From contig CM069433.1 of the NCBI GenBank assembly GCA_035610365.1, positions 191,154,760 through 191,218,759 on the forward strand: 64,000 nt of DNA, given 5' to 3'. The notes under the pieces were generated by a model. That model saw nothing but the letters and a program-made list of their open reading frames with translations. It was not told the DNA's origin and searched no databases. How positions within the stretch are numbered: the stretch's first letter is position 1; each line of letters begins with the position of its first letter. The position numbers were made by a program, and so were the translations under genes. Origin of the DNA: Aquatica leii. Its lineage: Eukaryota > Arthropoda > Insecta > Coleoptera > Lampyridae. This document shows positions 11,916 through 21,851 of the stretch, piece by piece.

Positions 11916-13688
11916 ATGGCGGCCCGCGAAGATTGGTGTTCAAATCAAATATCAAAACTTTTGGAAGAAGATTTACGTGTACCCACTTTGAATGAAATTA
12001 AGGACCATTTTTCGTCAATATCTCCAGATGAAGCTAGAGTTACGGCCAATAATTTGCAACTGGCTTCAATATTCGATTGCCTTAACGACTCAAATGTGTA
12101 AGTCATTGCAACCTAACCTTAAACTGATTACATTTACCATTTTCATGCATATAGGGAACAGGTAGATTTGGCTTGCGAAGTCCTAACACTATGTATGTCC
12201 AACCTTACGATAGGAAGCAGCATTGGGCTGTATTCGACTCCGCTCGAAAGAGCATTCAACCACCCCTATGCCTCAGTAAAAATAATGGCGTTAAAGGAAA
12301 TACAACGCAACATAGAAACTACATCGGAGTTAATTAAATTTTGCAGGCAGTCGAAATTAATGAAAAGCGTTATTAAATGTATCGCTGATCAAGAGTTGTC
12401 GGTTGCTTCGATTGCCAAAAACATAATTTTTAAGGTGGGTGTTATAAGCGAAGGTATGCAAGTGTTAGTTTCTCCAGATATGTTGAATACAATTCACGAA
12501 GTAATGACGACTAATGAGATCATACGCTTAAGAATGAATGAGGTCTGTACTCGATTAAACAAAACTTTTATGTATCATTGGGTAATATGTTGTAGTTAGT
12601 AATTGAAATTTCTAAAAATTCTTTATCGTCGATGAATGTCCTGGAATCTTCAGGTCTTTTACTACCACTTCTGCAAGATTTAGACAATAACGACGTTTTA
12701 CTAAAAATGAATATAATTGAGTTATTGGGGCAATTGGTTGTTACTGAGCACGGGTACCAATACTTAGAATCAAAGGGTACAATTTCCAAAATATTAAATA
12801 CATACGACAGTAGTGATGTTGCTAGTGTTCAAATATGCGAACCTGGTGAGTACATTCTATTTTTTTTATTATTAACAAGTCGTAAATTTTATAGGTATTT
12901 TAAGATTTTTTGGACACCTGGCTCATTGGAAGCCAAGTGAAGCAATAACTAAACATGCTAAAATTGTTAATAGGATTTATACGGCTATTCAAGAAGTTGA
13001 TTCTGGTGTTATTGGAGTTTGCTTAGACACATTGGGCTACATTGGAGAGACTAACGATGGCAAATTTAGTTTAGAAACAACGGGTATGATTTTTGTCTAA
13101 TGTTGCACTTTACTTAACTTTTAAACAATATGAGAAAGACATTTTTTACAGGAGATCAACTTACAGTAACTCTGAAATCAATAAACAATCAAATTCAAAC
13201 ATACCCAACTGAAATAAAGTTACGGGCCTTAAGCTGTTTAGAAAGCCTATTTAGAATAACAGATTTTGATAGCAAAACTACGAATTTAATTCGCAAATGG
13301 TACTATTCAATGGACGATAATCCCATGCACTGGATATATAATTTTGCCAAAAATCCTTTTCACGAAATACGCTTAGTTACATTTAATGTTCTACGTTCAA
13401 TATCGCAACATAACTGGGGACAGGAAATTTTTCGCAATACACCTGGTACATTTTAAAACAAAGATAGAATTGATACAAATATAAATCTTTTTAGGTTTCG
13501 TGGAATTTTTATTAGATCGACGCATCGAAAATTTCAAAGAATGTAAAGAAGAAAAGTATGAAATTGTGAAGAACTTAGCATTCAGTTCGGTTTTTGATCA
13601 CAATACTCAAAAACGTTTTCAAGATTATGTTCGTGAGGGACCATTCTATGTTCAAGCCATTACTGAAGTTGCGATAGAAGGTGATTAA
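11916..13688 (+). CDS. PSMD5: 26S proteasome non-ATPase regulatory subunit 5 (PSMD5/S5b), complete, six exons
   Basis: PSMD5 is a HEAT/armadillo-repeat chaperone that helps build the 19S base of the 26S proteasome and is released before the complex matures. Six exons join with consistent phases: 11916-12097, 12155-12542, 12596-12845, 12895-13083, 13152-13445 and 13495-13688. All introns are GT-AG and only 49-68 bp. The product is 498 aa, close to the 504 aa of the human protein. Colinear signatures are visible: an N-terminal block ending LQLASIFDCLND; ACEVLTLCMSNL; HPYASVKIMALKEIQR; MTTNEIIRLRMNE, which continues correctly after splicing; VTEHGYQYLESKG; VIGVCLDTLGYIGE; and the C-terminal GFVEFLLDRR ... 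YVREGPFYVQ, which ends in an acidic Glu-Gly-Asp. The start at 11916 (ATGGCGGCC context) matches the family N-terminus. No frameshift is seen, so the gene appears intact. Confidence 0.96.
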
Positions 13689-13715
13689 GGGATTTGTATT
13701 TATAAGACTAAAAGT

Positions 13716-13729
13716 AATAAAATAATAAA
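13716..13729 (+). promoter_or_regulatory. Polyadenylation signals of PSMD5
   Basis: Two AATAAA hexamers, at 13716-13721 and 13724-13729, lie 28 and 36 bp after the PSMD5 stop codon. This implies a very short 3' UTR, in keeping with the compact gene. Confidence 0.75.
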
Positions 13730-14889
13730 AATATTTTACATTATTTCTTTACATTTAATAGAAATAACTAGCTAAAGAAACTATAAGTGCAGTATGATGC
13801 TTATAGAACCAGTAGGATCACCCTAGGGTTAAAAATTTCCTCATTTAAGTACGCATGATCTACTCCCAGATAGTTGCGCAGAGTACAAGTTTTAATTTCT
13901 TAATTTTATATATGTAAATAAATAAATATCCAATGAAACGTTTGTAAAAGTTTTATATTACGTAATCGTTGCCTAGTGTGATCTTTACGTAATGTTCGGT
14001 ATCAACTCTTGGTTAGTTCAGGAAAGCTATCCAAAACTTCAAAGGTACCGACAGTGAGTGACCTTACTGGTTCTGTAACCTTTATACTGTGCTATAAGCT
14101 TTATGCAACTTTTGGGCACATTCGAATAGCAATACTGAATTAGCTGGGAAATCATCTTTTGTTTGGGTTGGGTTAAGTTGGGATTTCAAAGTTCTGTTCT
14201 TGGCGTATGCCTAAATTTGTGTTCTTCATTGAGGCACAGTATAGAAACAATTCAGTAGTTTCACTTTACAGGCGGCACTTTGATCTTTGTGTAACTTATT
14301 TAGCCAGTGCGCATTGTGTTGCGAGTTGATTTTGATGACGAAATCAGACAAAACTAACGCTCTTTTTTAAATATGTTTGTAAACTTGTATGTTGCAAAAG
14401 AACAGAATTCCTCATAACATCTGTTTAAGCCACTGCGCATTATGCTACGGGTTAGTTACAGAAATTTGATCCAGTAACACTACTGATTTGTTTTCATACT
14501 GTGATTTTGGCTAGTGCCTACTTCCCAGGGGGGAATTTGTTATGTTAAAAATATTTTCGTATAATTTTTGTACTGTAGGAATTTCGCCCAGTGATAGTGT
14601 CATTTTACACACCGGAGGTCACTAAAAATACTTCCGCTTTAAACGTTAAGGATATAACACTTGTGTTAACGTCATGCCCAGAGGTTTCCACATCTTTAAT
14701 CATCCACGCTGGTATTGACTAAATAAATTTCGATTTCGGATGTTTTTTGTTGTGAGAAATTTGCTGGTGTAAAAATACATTTACTTTTTACACGGCGATT
14801 TGATTTTGTATGTTATCGTGGCAAATTTAGTTACTTGTACATGTAAATTCCTATGACGAACTAATAAAATATGCGTGGAATATAACAAC
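13730..14889. other. No gene recognised; weak internal duplication
   Basis: Noncoding. Two segments, about 14298-14345 and 14424-14472, share TTTAGCCAGTGCGCATTGTG / TTTAAGCCACTGCGCATTAT and neighbouring bases, suggesting an old direct duplication. Nothing else can be supported. Confidence 0.4.
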
Positions 14890-15335
14890 TGTATCGGATA
14901 ACCTATGTTAGATGAGAATATATAAACCACCGTTTAGATTTTTGCTACTGCGAACAGCATTACGACAAATTGGAGGACATACCTGTTGAGATACCAATCA
15001 GTTGCTTAAAACTGTATTATTACCTCTACTGCAATATTTGTTGGCGAACCCTTATAGTTGTTATCCGTTTCTTATTCTATTCGTTTTTATACTTTTCTGT
15101 TACTGTTGAAATAAATCTATTTGATGTTATTTAGTCTTTGACAGATGGAAACGGGATCTGTAATGCATATTTTTCTCGTTTTTGCGTTTGTTTAAATTAC
15201 AATTTAAACATTATGGCGCCTCGCCAACGGAAGAAATTACAACGTAATTACATCAATCAGCACATCGAGGATCATTTACGACTCACTCTGTGCAGCGCTG
15301 AACTACCGTTTACTATACGTTATGTTTTACTAACA
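14890..15335 (+). mobile_element. 5' LTR (right end placed, left end approximate)
   Basis: The right end, ...TTTTACTAACA at 15335, is followed after 7 bp by a primer-binding site. Inside are a TATA box (ATATATAAACC at about 14917) and an AATAAA at about 15109, in the order expected for U3-R-U5. The left boundary could not be fixed because no second LTR copy is visible; the TATA position suggests it lies between about 14600 and 14890. A 66-codon frame near the end of the LTR is not considered a gene. Confidence 0.6.
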
Positions 15336-15342
15336 TAAACTT

Positions 15343-15360
15343 TGGCGCCCAACGTGGCGC
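15343..15360 (+). other. Retrotransposon primer-binding site (tRNA-Lys type)
   Basis: TGGCGCCCAACGTGGCGC begins with TGG (complement of the tRNA CCA end) and resembles the Lys-tRNA-primed sites of gypsy-type elements. It lies 7 bp after an LTR-like TAACA end. Confidence 0.75.
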
Positions 15361-17299
15361 TTGATTATTCTCTATGCAATTATAATTCTTTTTGTCATTC
15401 TTGATTCTCGTACTTGGCGGATAAAGTGTTCCTCGATTTTCTAGCTGGTTAGTGGTTCACGGTTTGATTTGCAAACGATAAGCAGTTGTGGGTGGTAGTA
15501 GTTCCAAACGACGTAAACCAACTATTCATGACAATCACGTCCATTCCACTTTTGGTCATTGTAGTGTTGCAAAGATGTTAGTTCTTCTTTGGCGTCGTTG
15601 TTATTGGTCTTTTTGTCGGTCGCAGAAAGCGAAATGAGTTTAGATCTAAGACGCGATCGTGTTACTTGTGGCTTTCCGTCGCCTACTCATTGTGGCCTAG
15701 CTGGAAGGATTCCTGCAATCTTTTCTAAAGTTCGTAGTCGTTCTAAAAATGCGGAAGCTATTTCTTATATATTTCGACATTTCTGGTTGTGCTTTGTTGT
15801 TTACTTCTTTTAATCGTTCTCTTCTTTTTAATCAGCGTCGCAAGCGTCCTACGTGCTATTTTGGTTTTCAGCTTGGGACTTCTGCTATTCTTATGAATTT
15901 TGACTCTTTGTTTTGGTGGATCGAGTCTACGAATACGTCGTAGTCGGTATCTCTTATGTTGTAGCTTAGAAGCTACTCAATTGTTCCTTCCATATTGTAC
16001 TAAATTTTTTTTGCTCAAGTTTTTACTTTTTAGTAAATTCTTTTTGGTTTCTTTCTTCTTCATCTTATTTCAAGAGATAGTACTTCTCCGTTTGTATATA
16101 GTTATATCCGTTTGCTCGGCATTTTTGGATTTGTACATCATGTATAGGATTCTCTCTCTGCTTTTGGATTTGGTTTTTCTTTTTCTAGAGCTTCCTATTC
16201 CGTTTGATTAAATTTAAGTCTTTTAAGTTAATACGCATATGTTCTATGGGCAATTGTGACATCTTTTGTTTCTTTTTTATATATTTTGCGCGGTTGGTTG
16301 GGTATCGAAGGGTTGGTCACACTTTTCGTTTCTTCTACGGAGAGAAGAACGAAATAGACAATTACATCTAGTCTAATGTTTGTCCGCGCGAAATCTTTCT
16401 TTCTTGTATTTCTTACTTTTCATTTTTTCTTTATCTTTTTTTTTGCTCCTCGAGGTTTTAAGCAATTGTCTGTTTTGCTTTTTTTCTAAATCTTGGTTAG
16501 TTGTTTGAACGTTTTTTTTAGTAACTTTTTTCTTTAGTGTTCACTGCAACTATGTTTCTTTCTCTTTCTCAGTTACTTCTTTGAGTTTATTGGGTTTTTT
16601 TTAAACTTGGAATGGATTGCAACGTCGTTCTTTGCACTCTAAGTATTTCCGCTTGGTCGGCATTTTTGATATTGTCAGTCACTGTTAGGATATCAATTTT
16701 ATCTTTCGGTTTCTTTTGCTCTCGAAATATTCTAATCCGTTCTTTGACTTTTAAGTTTCATTGTGACATCCAACACGATGAGCAATGAGTGGCAATGTTT
16801 AATTACCAAGTGAAGCTTCGTTTGGATTTCACTTGGATTGGTACACTTAAGCAGGGTTTAGTTTTTTGGGACTTTGTGGTTGCGACTTTTGGATTGTTAA
16901 TTTGTTTCTATGTCTTTTAGGTAGTCCGATTTGTTTCGACTTTTAATCAGGAGCTTTTTTGCTTGAGACTTTTTCGTTGGTTTTTCTTTTCTTTGATTTT
17001 TAGGGTCTGCTTGGTTTTGTTGTAGAAAAATTTTGTACCGTCTGTGGACGACTTTTTGGACAACTATTAGTTTTGTTACTTTTTCTTTCTAATATAACCA
17101 TTCAAAATCGGATAAATAGTAATACTTGCTTTTTATTTTTACTGCTTGAGTTTCATTCGTTTTGAGGATATACTTAGGATTTCTATCTGTGGGCTGGGGT
17201 TTGAGAGCACTGCGTCTTTGACTGTGGTCTAAATTTCTCTTTTCTGTACTTCTTTTTTTTTTCTTGATATGCTACGGATTGTCGTTCGGTAAGGTCTAT
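15361..17299 (+). mobile_element. T-rich internal region of the same retroelement, no intact frame
   Basis: This 1.9-kb stretch follows the primer-binding site, where gag would be expected. The plus strand is extremely T-rich with very few A residues. The frames present (15589-15813, 15900-16211 and others) are Phe/Leu/Ser-rich and show no gag or zinc-knuckle features. A part at 16900-17010 recurs inverted at 11345-11460, so this is repetitive. It may be a non-coding leader, or a captured sequence read from the other strand. The element is cut by the inverted-repeat element at 17300. Confidence 0.45.
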
Positions 17300-19189
17300 C
17301 CCACCCAGCACAAGCATATCCGATGGATATGAAATGTACACACCAACCATGGATACCGGAGGTGCATCGAACATCCATATTTAATATTATGGAGCAAGGA
17401 TGGAGGTCCATTGGATATATCATTCCGTCACGGAAAAATCTTCATAGTATGTCCATAGGACCTCCAGGTGGATAAACATTTTACATCCATATGGAGATAT
17501 ATTGAACAGTCATATGGACGTACAAAATACATACATATGGAGGTTCAATGAACATTTAATTAAAGTATAATAAACATTCATTTTTTTATAGAACCTTCAT
17601 ATGTAGGTAAAATATATGTGCATATCTATATATTACCAAAAAATGTGGCCACACGTCAAATAAAGTCAATACAAAATGCCAATAGTGATATTTTCCAGAT
17701 GCAACAACTCCGGTTGGTCCACAGAAAACGTGTTTTTTCTATTCTCGTCATTATTTAATATGACCACTTGTTCATTTTCACTCAAACACAATCGAACTTT
17801 TTTATTTACACATTCTCTCATTTTTCTAGACCTTTTATCCATTATTTATATTATAGGAATCCAAATACTTACTAGATTAATGTACAGCAAAAGTAAATTC
17901 AAATATGCAAAAATACCTTGTCTTTACCAAATAAAGACAAATCAATGGGTCTGTACTGGCAATGTACTCCTTAGCCGGCACTCAGAATGCTGGCAATGTA
18001 CTAAAATGAAGTACACTGCCGGTAACCAGGTGACACACCGGCCGATATATTGCCGGATGAATCTTGCCAATGCAGAAATTGCATCGAACCAATATCGGCA
18101 AGTTATAAGTGAAATCTGTGCAATATAATATGTACTTTGCCATCATATAAATAGTGCGCAATTTTAAAAGCATTGGCAATGTTAGCAACTTAACACAAAT
18201 TAAATGCATACAATGGTATTATCATTTTTGATTTAATTAATAAAACAATTTGGAAACTTAACATACAATGTCCATATATGTACTGAAAAAAATTTAAAAA
18301 ATATAAAAAACCTATTTACATTCATTCTGTACTTATGTTTATTGGCGTCTTTCGTACCCACTACTCCTGGTGTTTATTGCGTGTTGTAAAGCTGCACCAC
18401 AATTTGAATTTTTTCTTATGGATACTGTAAAATAAAAATTACATTGTAATGCTACTCAAATAAAACTTATGCACTTTTTTAGCAATTTCTAAACTAAATT
18501 TTGAAGTAATTATAAAGAATTGCTTTGTAAATAGTCGTGAAATAAAATACAACACGAAAGTCAAGTTTGGCAGTAATGCACTTGAAATCACATTACGTTA
18601 ATATACATATAAAGTTAATGTTTTAAGTTTTAACCTATCAACTATAAAATACTCTGAAGCCTCTTACCATAAATTAAATTTAAAATATTTTTACAAATTT
18701 GTTTTGCTTGATCCAGACCAATTACTTGGTTAAAACATGTCTCGTTTGCTGTATCTTTTCATCCAACAAAGTAGATTGAATCTATCTAAAAAAAAATTTC
18801 AATTAAATAAAACTCAGCAATAAAAATAATGAATTGGGAAATTGTAGATAACTTACAAACTGGCTCTTAGATTACAAATTCCAAAGTCATTATATATTTG
18901 CTCGAAAACGTGTTAGTTTTTAGGTTATATATTTATTATTAAGAAATAATTTATATTTGAATTTAATACTTACTTATTTTGTTAATCCATCCTAAATGAT
19001 GAAAAACAAACACATTTTTTCGAAATTTTAAAGCACAAAATGGTTTGCATACGATAAATACAAGCTAAACAAAAAGCCAAAAAGTTTGCGTGTGCAATAA
19101 TTCCTTAAATAATTCAGTGGCGATAATATACGCGAAAACCTTGGCGAAAACAAACGAACAAGGAAGAAAATTTAAATTAAACCGCGCCA

Positions 19190-19251
<62 letters not shown>

Positions 19252-19928
19252 ATGTTAAATTTTAGAGAATATAATTATTTCTAAATAATTTTGATAAAAA
19301 ATAGCAACTCACAAAATTATGTAACATGATACATAAAAAAAAATGTTTCTGAACATAACACTTATAACACTTAAGATAATCCTATTTCACAGATATCCAT
19401 GAATGTATATAAGGTGCATATACAATGGATATTAAACTACGGATGTACATCAATGGATATTATATGGATAAATATGTATATCCATTGCATCTCGCGTGCT
19501 GTGTGGGCAGCTACATCTCCCATTGCATCTGGAAAATATCACTATATTGGCATTTTGTATTGACTTTATTTGACGTGTGGACATATTTTTTGGTAATACA
19601 TAGATATGCACGAATACTTTACCTACATATGAAGGTTCTATAAAAAATGAATGTTTATTATACTTTTATTAAATGTTCATTGAACCTCCATATGTATGTA
19701 TTTTGCACGTTCATATGACTGTTCAATATATCTCCATATGGATGTAAAACGTTTATCTACCTGGAGGTCCTATGGACATACTATGAAGATTTTTCCGTGA
19801 CTGAATGATATATCCAATGGACCTCCATCCTTGCTCCATAATATTAAATATGGATGTTCGGTGCACCTCCGGTATCCATGGTTGGTGTGTACATTTCATA
19901 TCCATTAGATATGCTTGTGCTGTGTGGG
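17300..19928. mobile_element. Unclassified element with 406-bp terminal inverted repeats
   Basis: The arm at 17300-17704 is repeated in inverted orientation at 19523-19928 at high identity (only scattered substitutions). The outer ends are CCCACCCAGCAC on the left and, read on the minus strand, CCCACACAGCAC on the right. The arms are full of CATATGGA/ATGGATAT-type subrepeats. The 1.8-kb centre has no transposase; it contains a stretch of GCCGGCA/GGCAATGTACT motifs (17950-18080) and a 57-base poly(T) run. No convincing target duplication is visible. Long TIRs with subterminal repeats fit a non-autonomous fold-back DNA transposon, but the superfamily cannot be named from sequence alone. Confidence 0.75.
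19192..19248. repeat. 57-base poly(T) tract
   Basis: An uninterrupted run of 57 T residues, inside the inverted-repeat element. It could be the poly(A) tail of a minus-strand retroposed copy, a slippage expansion, or an assembly artefact; such runs are often mis-sized in assemblies. Confidence 0.9.
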
Positions 19929-20143
19929 GACATGTTCAGCAAAAGTAGATTTTATTGAAAAGATATCGGAATTATACTTGACAGGGTTATTGAGATATCA
20001 AAGATGTTTTTTTTTAATTTAGTGTCAAATGATAATTGAATTATTTATTATTAATTAATTAATTTTATCAACGAAAGATGTCAACGATATATACCTACAG
20101 TCCCGAACGAAGCTTATGTGCTTGGTACAACAATTTTATTTAC

Positions 20144-20183
20144 GACAACGGCCATACCACGTTGAAAGCACCAGTTCTCGTCC
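20144..20183 (+). rRNA. 5S rRNA gene, 5' part (nucleotides 1-40), interrupted
   Basis: GACAACGGCCATACCACGTT followed by GAAAGCACC and the target-site copy AGTTCTCGTCC is the start of a eukaryotic 5S rRNA. The gene is broken after about nucleotide 40 and resumes at 24833. The first six bases, GACAAC, are the exact complement of the last six of the downstream half, GTTGTC, as expected for helix I of one original gene. Total length without the insert and one target copy is about 118 nt, the normal 5S size. Confidence 0.92.
20173..20183 (+). repeat. Left target-site duplication of the 5S-inserted LINE
   Basis: AGTTCTCGTCC here is repeated exactly at 24822-24832 on the other side of the LINE. An 11-bp exact duplication of target DNA is the mark of target-primed reverse transcription. 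Confidence 0.9.
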
Positions 20184-20216
20184 CAGTCGCAACCCTGACG
20201 TGAACGCGAAAGGTCC
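20184..20216 (+). promoter_or_regulatory. Internal initiator + DPE promoter of the LINE
   Basis: The element starts with an initiator-like CCAGTC across the junction. If the A at 20185 is +1, then GGTCC occupies +28 to +32, matching the downstream promoter element consensus RGWYV at its canonical spacing. Jockey-type LINEs are known to use such TATA-less internal promoters, which let every full-length copy carry its own promoter. Confidence 0.6.
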
Positions 20217-20360
20217 TATTCTGAATACCGTTGTAAAAGCAAACAAAGAAAACTTTCTCTCCGGGAATTTTAGTGAAAACGGATTAACTTAACAATAGCA
20301 TAATTTATTTTAGTGTTAGCTTATACCAGCAAACTTTAACAAACCTAACATTAACGTTAA

Positions 20361-21851
20361 ATGGAGCTAAATGCTCCTTACAATGAACTTAATAATATAA
20401 ATAGTAATCGAATTAACTTAAGCTATAATTTAAATCAAAGTGTAGATGTTAGTGCGCCAAACAAAACTGTATTGAACTTAGTGAAGGAATCAATCGGTGA
20501 TAATTATAAAAATAAAAATCACGATTATCAAACATGTAAATCAACAATAAAACACAATAACGAGTATCAGCTCACAGCGGAAACAATAAACCTATTAAAC
20601 ATGGAAGTACAAAGTGTATTTAAACCGAAAAAAAGAAGGATTGCCGATGTGAGTAACCCGTTCGTATCCCATCCGATAATGAAGCGTGCGACGCACGCTA
20701 ACGAAAGTGTAGACACCACGGTCACAAACAGATTTGAAAATCTCTTGATGGAAACTGAGTTTACGTTCGGAGACGATGCAGAGAAAGACGACATCGAAAA
20801 CGAACAAACGACAAGCAACACCGAAAAAACCAACAGAAAATCAAAAACACTGCCACCAATAATTATTCACAACGAAATTGTTGATCATAAAGAACTAACG
20901 TCATACCTAAAAAAGACAATAAATAATACATTCCAAATAAAATATGCAAAAAACAAAACTAACATATTCACTGAAGACCTTGATGACTGGACCGCACTTA
21001 ATAAAGTATTACAGAAGGACAACGTAGAGTACCACACTTACACGCCTAACACTCTAAAAACCCACGCTTTTGTAGTACGTGGATTAGACCATTGCCCAGA
21101 AATTGACGAAATCAAAGAAGAATTAATAACAACACATAAAATAAAAACAAAAGAAATATACAAAATGAGAGGAACAAGAAGACCAGCGTACTTAGTAGTA
21201 ACAGACTACGAGACTACACTGAAGCACCTACAACAAAACGTAAGAGCACTAAACCATGTCCGAATCGAATGGGAAAGGCACATCAACACAAAACGTATCA
21301 CCCAATGTCACCGTTGCCAAGCATGGGGACACGCAACTAGCAACTGCTTTGCCGCACCAAACTGCGTTAAGTGCGGTGATGAACACTGGACCCGTGAATG
21401 CAAAAAAGACATTACCACACCACCAAAATGTGTAAACTGCGGCGAAGAGCATACTGCAAACAACACCACATGCCAAGTTTACGTGAAAATAATTCAACAA
21501 ATGGACGACAGAGCCGAAAAAAACGTAAAACAACATCAGCGTTGGGCACCAGCACCTATACCGACAGAAAACCCGTGGGAAAAAAGAAAACAACAGCAAC
21601 AACAACATGCCGTCAACCCAACAACAACACAACAAAAACCTCCTTCCGAAAACGACCATGCACAAACCTTACCAGTAAGTACCACTGATTTCAACGAATT
21701 AACGAATGAAATAAAAAAGTTAAACACATACATCGATATAAAGAAACTTTTAGAACAGGTAAAGAAACTAAATCTAAAACTCGCACAATGCACCAGCAAC
21801 AAAGACAAAACAATAACATTCCTGACTTTCATTAACGAACTCGATGACTAA
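20361..21851 (+). CDS. LINE ORF1 protein (gag-like, three zinc knuckles), intact
   Basis: A 496-aa nucleic-acid-binding protein that in jockey-type LINEs packages the element RNA. The N-terminal 200 residues are low-complexity and charged. Residues about 220-310 form the PRE_C2HC-type domain seen before zinc knuckles in insect LINE ORF1 proteins (HAFVVRGLDH ... RITQCHRC). Three CCHC-type fingers follow: CHRCQAWGHATSNC (about 315-328), CVKCGDEHWTREC (about 333-345) and CVNCGEEHTANNTTC (about 356-370). A Gln-rich stretch (about 410-420) and a C-terminal heptad-like segment (KKLLEQVKKLNLKLAQ) follow. The frame is open from the ATG to the stop and overlaps ORF2 by ATGACTAA. Confidence 0.93.
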   Translation: MELNAPYNELNNINSNRINLSYNLNQSVDVSAPNKTVLNLVKESIGDNYKNKNHDYQTCKSTIKHNNEYQLTAETINLLNMEVQSVFKPKKRRIADVSNPFVSHPIMKRATHANESVDTTVTNRFENLLMETEFTFGDDAEKDDIENEQTTSNTEKTNRKSKTLPPIIIHNEIVDHKELTSYLKKTINNTFQIKYAKNKTNIFTEDLDDWTALNKVLQKDNVEYHTYTPNTLKTHAFVVRGLDHCPEIDEIKEELITTHKIKTKEIYKMRGTRRPAYLVVTDYETTLKHLQQNVRALNHVRIEWERHINTKRITQCHRCQAWGHATSNCFAAPNCVKCGDEHWTRECKKDITTPPKCVNCGEEHTANNTTCQVYVKIIQQMDDRAEKNVKQHQRWAPAPIPTENPWEKRKQQQQQHAVNPTTTQQKPPSENDHAQTLPVSTTDFNELTNEIKKLNTYIDIKKLLEQVKKLNLKLAQCTSNKDKTITFLTFINELDD

